A DNA stretch of 12,031 nucleotides from Zetaproteobacteria bacterium (lineage in GTDB: Bacteria; Pseudomonadota; Zetaproteobacteria; Mariprofundales; Mariprofundaceae), in contig JAJRTX010000188.1 in the NCBI GenBank assembly GCA_021545665.1, forward strand, positions 1-12,031, in the 5' to 3' direction. Under the pieces are notes generated by a model. It saw only the letters and a list, made by a program, of their open reading frames with translations, did not search any database and was not told where the DNA came from. The translations under genes and the position numbers were made by a program. Positions 1 to 5,059 of the stretch are shown here, piece by piece (position 1 is the stretch's first letter; every line of letters starts with the position of its first letter).

Positions 1-473
1 AAAGTTCACCCTGATGGTACAGGCGCTCTAAAAAAAACGGCCCGCAAGCCATAGGAAAGTCGCGAGCTGGCTGGACGACAAAGATTCACCTTGTTGCCGC
101 CAATGATCGTTGCGCTGTAAGCTTTTCACTCTCCCCTGGCAATGCTCACGATGCCCCTGAAGGACGCAAATTAATGCGAGAACTCCCCACGCGACCTATT
201 TCTGCGCCTCATCTTATTATGGACAGGGCATATGAAGGTGATGAGACACGCCAATTGGCATTGGAGCTTGGTTTCTTACCTGTAGTTCCCCCAAAATCGA
301 ACCGGAAAAACCCTTGGGAATATGATACGGAGATTTATAAAGACCGAAATCAGGTTGAGCGGCTATTTAGAAGACTCAAAGGTTTTCGTCGAATCTTTTC
401 CCGCTTTGATAAACTCGATGTCGTCTTTTCTTTCTTCATTTACTTCGCCTTGATCATCGAAACCATCAAATAG
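1..473 (+). CDS. IS5-family DDE transposase, C-terminal part, read through a -1 frameshift
   Basis: This is the cut-and-paste transposase of the flanking insertion sequence, partial at its 5' end. The first frame (from base 1) reads KVHPDGTGALKK and then stops at TAG 52-54. A -1 slip in the A8 run at 30-37 moves into the frame ending at 473, giving the usual family text GPQAIGKSRAGWTTKIHL. The second catalytic Asp is seen in LIMDRAYEG, and the Glu of the DDE triad in RNQVERLFRRLKGFRR (the YREK-like region). The first Asp should lie just upstream of the window. An internal ATG at 174 exists but would skip needed catalytic-domain sequence, so it is not the biological start. The family is clear. 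That frameshifting is used here is inferred from the two-frame layout known for IS427-type elements. Confidence 0.85.
30..37 (+). promoter_or_regulatory. A8 slippery run for programmed -1 frameshifting
   Basis: Eight consecutive A residues lie exactly where the transposase reading frame must change from frame 1 to frame 3. The upstream frame stops 15 bases later, at 52-54. This is the organisation known for IS427-type two-ORF transposases, where slippage makes the OrfAB fusion. A decayed gene with a one-base indel would look the same, but an indel is less likely because the flanking protein sequence is fully conserved on both sides. Confidence 0.65.
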
Positions 474-493
474 TGTTAACAGGCCCTAATAGG

Positions 494-522
494 TTGCACA
501 TATTTTATGGGCGATCTACACT
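494..522 (+). promoter_or_regulatory. Sigma70-type promoter of yefM-yoeB
   Basis: TTGCAC at 494-499 and TACACT at 517-522 are separated by exactly 17 bp and lie about 35 bp before the yefM ATG. The operator half-sites overlap or directly follow the -10, as expected for an autorepressed toxin-antitoxin operon. The promoter is intact even though the IS end is only 8 bp upstream. Confidence 0.55.
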
Positions 523-540
523 TGTGCAGTAAGCTGTACA
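523..540 (+). promoter_or_regulatory. YefM-type operator, two TGTACA-like palindromes
   Basis: TGTGCA at 523-528 and the perfect palindrome TGTACA at 535-540 have centres 12 bp apart. The E. coli yefM operator is known to hold two palindromes with a TGTACA core at the same 12-bp spacing, one helical turn apart on the same DNA face. The pair lies between the -10 and the Shine-Dalgarno AGGAG (544-548), so binding should block initiation. One site has a single mismatch. Confidence 0.6.
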
Positions 541-556
541 TATCAGGAGCTATACC

Positions 557-811
557 ATGCAAGTTGTCAACTTCACTGAAGCAAGAAACAATCTGAAACG
601 GGTACTGGATGAGGTGGCCGAAGATGCCGATTACACGGTAATCAATCGCCGTGATGCCGCAGATAGCGTGGTCATGTCGCTGGATTCGTTCAACAGCCTG
701 ATGGAGACCGTTCACCTGTTGAAATCGCCAGCCAATGCAGCACACCTGCAAAAATCAATTGGGCAGTACAGCCAGGGGAAAACAACTGAGCATGCTCTGC
801 CCGATGACTAA
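557..811 (+). CDS. yefM: YefM-family (Phd/YefM) antitoxin
   Basis: This is the antitoxin of a type II module. YefM dimers bind the operator through an N-terminal Phd/YefM fold, and the C-terminal tail wraps the YoeB toxin. The 84-residue product has the canonical start MQVVNFTEARNNLKRVLDEV and the YTVINRR.AADSVVMSLDSFNSL core, followed by the leucine-rich LMETVHLLKSPANAAHL segment typical of YefM. The ATG is preceded by AGGAG at 8-bp spacing. The last 8 bases overlap the start of yoeB, implying translational coupling. Nothing in this gene looks degraded. Promoter and operator sites are visible directly upstream, so autorepression is likely. Confidence 0.92.
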   Translation: MQVVNFTEARNNLKRVLDEVAEDADYTVINRRDAADSVVMSLDSFNSLMETVHLLKSPANAAHLQKSIGQYSQGKTTEHALPDD

Positions 812-1064
812 ACTGCTCTGCTGGATCGATGAAGTATGGAAAGATTATGTCTGGTGGCAAACTCAGGATCGTAAAACTCTGAAACGCATTAACAAACTGA
901 TTCGGGACACGATGCGCTCCCCCTTTGAAGGAATCGGGAAACCGGAACCCCTGCGTGAAAACCTCTCCGGCTTCTGGTGCCGGCGAATAGATGAATCGAA
1001 CGGCCTCGTCTATGCAGTCGATGGTAACCGTCTAACCATCATCTCCTGCCGCTATCACTACTGA
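804..1064 (+). CDS. yoeB: YoeB-family ribosome-dependent mRNA interferase toxin
   Basis: YoeB cleaves mRNA in the ribosomal A site. The start chosen is the ATG that overlaps the yefM stop as ATGACTAA; a longer reading frame to 735 would run inside yefM. The 86-residue product follows E. coli YoeB (84 residues) almost end to end, with W..D/YVWWQTQDRK, RSPFEGIGKPEPL, NLSGFWCRRI and the terminal SCRYHY. The catalytic Glu (E48, equivalent to E46) and terminal His (H85, equivalent to H83) are present. The residue matching catalytic Arg65 is Gly67: the usual EHRLVYAV is ESNGLVYAV here. On family knowledge this should weaken or abolish cleavage while leaving the antitoxin interface. The gene is otherwise full length, so it may be a recently inactivated or altered toxin. 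Confidence 0.92.
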   Translation: MTKLLCWIDEVWKDYVWWQTQDRKTLKRINKLIRDTMRSPFEGIGKPEPLRENLSGFWCRRIDESNGLVYAVDGNRLTIISCRYHY

Positions 1065-1079
1065 ATTAAGTATTATGTC

Positions 1080-1108
1080 CCTTTAATTCAAATAGTTGAA
1101 ATTAAAGG
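1080..1108. terminator. AT-rich hairpin after yoeB, possible terminator
   Basis: CCTTTAATTCAA at 1080-1091 pairs with TTG-A-AATTAAAGG at 1096-1108. This makes a 12-bp stem with one bulged A and a 4-nt ATAG loop, starting 15 bp after the yoeB stop. There is no U-run after it and the stem is AT-rich, so it is a weak candidate for an intrinsic terminator. It could equally be a relic palindrome of a mobile element. Confidence 0.35.
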
Positions 1109-1127
1109 ATAAATTCACTCTAATAAA

Positions 1128-1170
1128 TCAATCGAGTCTGACCCCATTGATCCCTATAATGATCGATTGA
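1128..1170. repeat. Inverted repeat around a GAGTCTGACCCC motif
   Basis: TCAATCGA at 1128-1135 and TCGATTGA at 1163-1170 form a perfect 8-bp inverted repeat with 27 bp between. The left arm runs into GAGTCTGACCCCATTGA (1134-1150). From memory, the complement GGGGTCAGACTC is a sequence seen repeatedly next to REP-associated Y1 (IS200-like) transposase genes, so this may be an orphan copy. No transposase is nearby. The rest of the 1065-1252 gap holds nothing else I can name. Confidence 0.35.
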
Positions 1171-1252
1171 ATTCCAAGTTTAGCCTTCGTCATGATGAAA
1201 TAGGTAAACTGCATCCAGTTTCCCCTGAATCCCAAAAGTTCTTGAGTAAACT

Positions 1253-1912
1253 TTACTGAAGCCATTTTTGAATTCCATCACGAAAGTATTGAAAGCTCGG
1301 AGAAAGATTATTATTGATATCCAAGTGTGGACAAATTTCTTTTGCCCACACACGCTTCTCTTCAAGAATTCGGACAGATCGCTTGCCGTACTGACGCGTT
1401 AGTGCTGCCAGTCCTCCTGGATAGATCGCATCGGCAAGCTTTTCCCAAGTTCCACACTGAGAGTCTTGTATATACCCATCCAAAACCTCTTGATGTACTG
1501 AAGGAAATGCCTGTTTAATAGCTAAGTGATCACCAAGAAACCACGCTTCCAGTTCTTCAATAGCTATGCGAAAAAGAGAATTGGGTTTCCTTCTACAATG
1601 ATCCAGAAAACCTACAAGTTCAGACTTAAATGCAATACAGTCATCCCTGTCATCAAGATCCACTAATATTACAACAACAACGTCATCTCGGTCTTCTTCT
1701 CCATATGCTCTGAGCTTCGCTGGCAAGTTGTGTAACAAGGTAGGGTCATTCCTATTAGGCTTAGCAGTCGGATCATCAGGAACCTTACCAATCCCCCGGT
1801 GCTTATGAATTCTCCATGTATGAGGTTGATCATACTCACCAATAATTTTTTTCGCTAAAATGGATAAGGCAGTTAGCTCAGTCTGCCCTTCGACAAGAAA
1901 CTCGAAGTGCAT
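1253..1912 (-). CDS. DUF4276-family (TOPRIM-like) protein, partner of the adjacent ATPase
   Basis: This 219-residue protein has the DUF4276 signature: FLVEGQTE at residues 5-12, hydrophobic strand VVVVILVDLDDRDD at about 78-91, EELEAWFLGD at 119-128, and a C-terminal GKRSV...KEICPHLDINNNLSPSF block. A conserved Glu near the N-terminus followed by a DxDD after a hydrophobic strand is the layout of a TOPRIM-type metal site, so a nuclease role is plausible; this is inference. The ATG lies 3 bp after the stop of the ATPase gene, with no strong ribosome site of its own (GAGATAA), pointing to coupled translation. Split ATPase plus TOPRIM-like pairs are known in anti-phage systems such as PARIS (AriA/AriB), though AriB belongs to a different family (DUF4435). 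Family call is firm; function is not established. Confidence 0.82.
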   Translation of the reverse strand: MHFEFLVEGQTELTALSILAKKIIGEYDQPHTWRIHKHRGIGKVPDDPTAKPNRNDPTLLHNLPAKLRAYGEEDRDDVVVVILVDLDDRDDCIAFKSELVGFLDHCRRKPNSLFRIAIEELEAWFLGDHLAIKQAFPSVHQEVLDGYIQDSQCGTWEKLADAIYPGGLAALTRQYGKRSVRILEEKRVWAKEICPHLDINNNLSPSFQYFRDGIQKWLQ

Positions 1913-1915
1913 AAC

Positions 1916-3151
1916 TTATCTCGCATCCAAATAATCACTGTACCACAAGGCTCCAAGAGGCTGTCCTTGGTCAACCATGTTTTGGATAAACTGAACCTCA
2001 CTGGCTCTGGTTATAGTTGAAAACCCATCCTCACCCTTTTCTAATACCCAAACTTCATTCGGCTCCATCGCATCTACGAAATATGGCTGGTGAGTTGTAA
2101 TGAATATTTGTGATGCACCTTTTCTTCCTGTGGCATGCTCGCGGAATTCCAATGCTAAGGTTTCCAAAAGTTTATGATAAAGACCATTTTCCGGCTCTTC
2201 AATACAAATAAATGGAGCTGGTTCGGGGTCTTGAAGTAGAAGCATATAACTGAACATCTTTAGCGTGCCGTCAGACATTTGCTGTTGGGTAAATGGCTTA
2301 GCAAACCCTTTGTCATTAAAAAGCAGATAAAGGTTGTTAGTTACTACATCTCTATATGGTTCAATGGTACCTATCCCAGGAATTTTATTTGAGATATCTT
2401 CAAGAATTCTTTTGAAAATAATGGGATGACTGCGCTCAAGGTATTGTACAACATTACCTATATTATCACCATGAAGATTAAGGTGCTTCTGCACCCCTGC
2501 TTGTGGAATCTCTCTGGCGGCATCCGGAGTAAAGTAGCTCAAGTACCAGTTCTGAATAAAGTCTTTGAATTTCTTTATGCGAGGATTCTCTTTGATATGT
2601 TCAGCAAGTGTTACAATGCCTAATTTATGGGGATCAAGCTCTTCCGTCCTTCTTGCAAACTCATCGCCTTCAACACTGTCATCACCAACCCAGACATCAC
2701 CCTTACCAAATTCTAATCGAAGGAATGATAAAGGCCAGCCACTAGATTTGTTTTTTCGCCGTTGCCTGAGTCTCTCAGAAATTACAACTGGTAACTCAGT
2801 TCTTGGATCTTTTGCGATTGAGACCTCATAAGTAATAGGTCGATCATTTTTTGACTCACGGTAATAAATTGTAAAAGAGATTGGCTCATTTCCACCTGAT
2901 GATACTAGCTTATCATATCCCCCTCTTTTTTTTGCATTGCAGGCTGTCTCTAGATCTGTTTCCATGCAGTCGGCTAAAAAGCCAAAGGCATCAAAAATAG
3001 AGCTTTTACCAACACCGTTCTTTCCGATTACTGCAGTCATCGGTGTTAATGGCTCTGCACCCCGCAGTGATTTATCTGTACCTATCCGCCCCATCGCAAT
3101 ATTACGAAGTGATCTATAATTCTGGATTCTAAACCCTTCAATCAGTGCCAT
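1916..3151 (-). CDS. AAA/ABC-type ATPase (AAA_21, OLD/RecF-like)
   Basis: The 411-residue predicted ATPase begins MALIEGFRIQNYRSL, the opening of SMC/RecF/OLD-type ATPases that contact DNA or partner proteins. Walker A is GKNGVGKS at residues 43-50. An ABC-like signature MSDGTLKMFSYML starts near 292, Walker B is FICIEEPENGL at 314-324, and the switch His is in TTHQP at 352-356. The insert between Walker A and the signature (about 60-290) is the variable region of this group. There is no TOPRIM domain at the C-terminus; that function may be supplied by the neighbouring DUF4276 protein. The start has a strong GGGAGGGG ribosome site. The 82-bp gap upstream, after rmuC, can hold a promoter, so the pair is probably transcribed on its own. 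A role in phage or plasmid defence is inferred from context and architecture. Confidence 0.85.
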   Translation of the reverse strand: MALIEGFRIQNYRSLRNIAMGRIGTDKSLRGAEPLTPMTAVIGKNGVGKSSIFDAFGFLADCMETDLETACNAKKRGGYDKLVSSGGNEPISFTIYYRESKNDRPITYEVSIAKDPRTELPVVISERLRQRRKNKSSGWPLSFLRLEFGKGDVWVGDDSVEGDEFARRTEELDPHKLGIVTLAEHIKENPRIKKFKDFIQNWYLSYFTPDAAREIPQAGVQKHLNLHGDNIGNVVQYLERSHPIIFKRILEDISNKIPGIGTIEPYRDVVTNNLYLLFNDKGFAKPFTQQQMSDGTLKMFSYMLLLQDPEPAPFICIEEPENGLYHKLLETLALEFREHATGRKGASQIFITTHQPYFVDAMEPNEVWVLEKGEDGFSTITRASEVQFIQNMVDQGQPLGALWYSDYLDAR

Positions 3152-3199
3152 TACACCCCTCCCATTCTTACCATTGTACCGTCGAATAATTCCTTCAAC

Positions 3200-3229
3200 T
3201 CTATAGTCTCATTCAATGAACTTAAACAA
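3200..3229 (-). promoter_or_regulatory. Possible sigma70 promoter for the ATPase-DUF4276 operon
   Basis: On the minus strand TTGTTT (3229-3224) and TATAGA (3205-3200) are 18 bp apart, just downstream of the rmuC stop and about 50 bp before the ATPase ATG. The match is moderate and there is no visible operator. Confidence 0.35.
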
Positions 3230-3233
3230 GTCT

Positions 3234-4673
3234 CTAGGTATCTTTTTGCACATTTTCTTCTGGCTGATCCTGGAGTGCTGCGGCTTCTACCAAAGGATTT
3301 GGTAGTTCCTTTTTTGTTTTGCCTGCCAGTTTGCCCAGTGTACTTATCTGGCTGATTACATTGCCGTGGCCGGACTTGATTCGGTTGTGGGCTGTGCCGT
3401 AAGCGGCTTGGGCCTGATCGAGGCGCTGGCCTATCTCTTCGAAGGCGGAAACGAAATCGACCATTTTGTCGTGTAGTTTGCTGGCGCGGTCAATTAACTT
3501 GATCACATTATCGCTCTGTTTCTCGTGGCGCCAGAGTTGTTCGATTAGTTTCAGGGTGGCGTAAAGGGTTGAGGGGGTAACCACAGCCACCCGCTGCTCA
3601 AAAGCGCTTTCAAAGATACTCTGATCGGCTTCTATGGCCATCAGGTAAGCTCCCTCAATGGGCATGAACATCAATACATAATCAGGGCTGTGCACATTGG
3701 GAAGATGCTCGTAACGTTTTCCTGATAATTCCTGAATATGATATTTGAGGCTGCGCACATGCGCCCGCAGCGCTGTATCACGCTCATTCTCATCAGTGGC
3801 GGAAACAGCGCGCTCGTAATCGGTTAAAGAAACCTTGGAATCGATAATCACCTGTTTATCACCGGGCATGTAAATCACCACATCCGGGCGCAGACGTTTG
3901 CCTTCTTCGTCGGTAAACGACTGTTCGCGGGCAAACTCATGACCTTCGCGTAAGCCCGAGGCTTCCAGCAGGCGCTCCAGAATCATTTCGCCCCAGTTGC
4001 CCTGTGCTTTGCTCTCCCCTTTCAGAGCCTGAGTGAGATTAAGTGCATCCTCGCTCATCTGGCGATTCAGTTTTTCGAGATGAGACAGGTGTTCCTTGAG
4101 TGAGGCGCGATCTTTTGCATCGTTGAGGTGCACCTCATCGACGCGTTTGCGGAAATCACCCATCTGCTCACGCATGGGTTTAAGAATCTCATCAAGGCTG
4201 CTGCGATTCTGCTCTGAGAAGGCTTTGCCCTTCTCTTCAAAAATCTGGTTGGCCAGCAACTTGAATTCATTGCCCAGTTTCTGTTTGGCATCATCAAGCA
4301 AGGCCAGTTTTTCCTCGGCTGCCTGATGATCTCGATCCAGCGTGGTTTCCAGCTCCTTGATGCGGGAGAGTTGAGCGATGGCATCATGGTTCATCTCAGC
4401 AATGGTATTTTCTTTCTGATTCAGGCGTAAATTATATTCGGCCAGCTGTTTGTCCAGTTGCTCAATGCGCTCATCCAGCGTTGCCCGTGCCATTTTCTGA
4501 TCAACTAGTTCGGCCTCCAGTCCCTGATTGGTAAGGCGGAACTCACTACATTCAAGCTCCAGTGCTTCATGAAGCCGTTTCTGCTTACGGTGGCTCAATA
4601 TCCAACCCAGCAGGAAGACAATCGATATCAGCAGTAGCGATATCATAAACGATTGAGTCAATAGATCATTCAT
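3234..4673 (-). CDS. rmuC: RmuC-family DNA recombination protein
   Basis: RmuC is a membrane-anchored, coiled-coil protein with a predicted nuclease-like domain; in E. coli its loss changes recombination between inverted repeats. The 479-residue product has one N-terminal membrane segment (about residues 8-26, MISLLLISIVFLLGWIL), a basic stretch HRKQKR, and a long Glu/Lys/Leu-rich coiled coil to about residue 170. The RmuC core follows with QGNWGEMILERLLE, RLRPDVVIYMPGDKQVIIDSK and YVLMFMPIEGAYL. D and K of the IDSK strand fit the predicted nuclease site. The C-terminal about 40 residues are low-complexity and variable. The ATG overlaps the stop of a toxin remnant as ATGA, so rmuC may be expressed from the antitoxin promoter. 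Confidence 0.93.
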   Translation of the reverse strand: MNDLLTQSFMISLLLISIVFLLGWILSHRKQKRLHEALELECSEFRLTNQGLEAELVDQKMARATLDERIEQLDKQLAEYNLRLNQKENTIAEMNHDAIAQLSRIKELETTLDRDHQAAEEKLALLDDAKQKLGNEFKLLANQIFEEKGKAFSEQNRSSLDEILKPMREQMGDFRKRVDEVHLNDAKDRASLKEHLSHLEKLNRQMSEDALNLTQALKGESKAQGNWGEMILERLLEASGLREGHEFAREQSFTDEEGKRLRPDVVIYMPGDKQVIIDSKVSLTDYERAVSATDENERDTALRAHVRSLKYHIQELSGKRYEHLPNVHSPDYVLMFMPIEGAYLMAIEADQSIFESAFEQRVAVVTPSTLYATLKLIEQLWRHEKQSDNVIKLIDRASKLHDKMVDFVSAFEEIGQRLDQAQAAYGTAHNRIKSGHGNVISQISTLGKLAGKTKKELPNPLVEAAALQDQPEENVQKDT

Positions 4674-4780
4674 CGTTTTATCTCTTGATATAAATTATTA
4701 TATTTATCCAGGGTTTGCTCCTGAATGGGATGCATCTTATGTATGATACACTTGAAACTATTAGCCTGAATAACTTTCAA
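4670..4780 (-). pseudogene. RelE/ParE-type toxin remnant with internal deletion
   Basis: A 36-codon frame starts at TTG 4780, overlapping the antitoxin stop as TTGA, and ends at TGA 4670-4672, overlapping the rmuC start. It begins LKVIQANSFKCIIHKMHPIQ, which reads like the N-terminus of RelE/ParE toxins paired with ParD-like antitoxins (MKVxQTxSFKRxxKKLHxxQ). It ends YNNLYQEIKR, similar to the extreme C-terminus of such toxins (about HENFYRDLKR). Full toxins have about 85-95 residues, so roughly 50 central codons, including the catalytic strands, seem to be missing in frame. The comparison is from memory and was not aligned. The product is too short to be an active RelE fold. Confidence 0.6.
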
Positions 4781-4995
4781 CCGAATGTATACTCACTCAG
4801 CTTGCCTGCTTTCACCTCTTCAAGTCCCACAAGAACGCCATTGATAAAACTAAGTGGTAAATCAGGATTTTCTTCTGCGACTTTACCGAGTCGAGCCCAA
4901 TGCTCAACTTGTTGGGAAGGAGTTCGATGTTGAGCTTTTGCAAAAAGCTTCGCATCAGCTACAAGATCATCCGAAAGTCTTATTACCGCAGCCAT
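4777..4995 (-). CDS. ParD-like antitoxin, now orphaned
   Basis: The 72-residue protein starts MAAVIRLSDDLVADAKLFAKAQHRTPSQQVEHWARLGKVAEENPDLP, a ribbon-helix-helix type antitoxin of the ParD-like family (PF11903). The RTPSQQVEHWARLGK segment is the most diagnostic part. The C-terminal LVGLEEVKAGKLSEYTFG should be the toxin-binding tail. The ATG has a good AAGGGAG ribosome site. Its toxin partner is reduced to a 36-codon remnant immediately downstream. The antitoxin may persist as a repressor of its own promoter and so control the downstream rmuC; this is inference. Confidence 0.82.
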   Translation of the reverse strand: MAAVIRLSDDLVADAKLFAKAQHRTPSQQVEHWARLGKVAEENPDLPLSFINGVLVGLEEVKAGKLSEYTFG

Positions 4996-5059
4996 GATAT
5001 ACTCCCTTCACTTTGTTCAGATGCAAGATACAACCAAACCATAGGTGTCTTTATGCAGC

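Larger units (their letters stand above)
1..486 (+). mobile_element. IS5-family (IS427-like) insertion sequence, right part only
   Basis: The left end of the element lies upstream of the window. What is present is the 3' two-thirds of a DDE transposase gene and the right terminal inverted repeat, TAGTGTTAACAGGCCC at 471-486. The transposase stop codon is embedded in this repeat. The reverse complement begins GGGCCTGTTAACA, a typical IS427-subgroup end. The TAA that follows at 487 would fit the short T-A type target duplication of this group, but the left flank is not visible to confirm it. The element sits 8 bp from the -35 of the yefM promoter. Confidence 0.85.

Noticed and set aside
735..803. 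Extended yoeB start inside yefM
   Set aside because: The added residues are a shifted reading of the antitoxin gene; the ATG at 804 overlapping the yefM stop gives the normal YoeB length.
1155..1160. TATAAT as a -10 element in the 1065-1252 gap
   Set aside because: No -35 at suitable distance and no gene in the right direction downstream on the plus strand.
1180..1365. A 61-codon minus-strand frame running past the DUF4276 stop, hinting at a frameshifted C-terminus
   Set aside because: The DUF4276 protein already ends with its expected SPSFQYF region, and the overlapping frame has no similarity to the family.
3152..3216. A short minus-strand frame starting at a TTG and ending in TAATG at the ATPase start (NETIELKELFDGTMVRMGGV)
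   Set aside because: It looks protein-like and would couple to the ATPase, but it has no good start codon or ribosome site, its upstream extension is just a shifted reading of rmuC, and I recognise no family.
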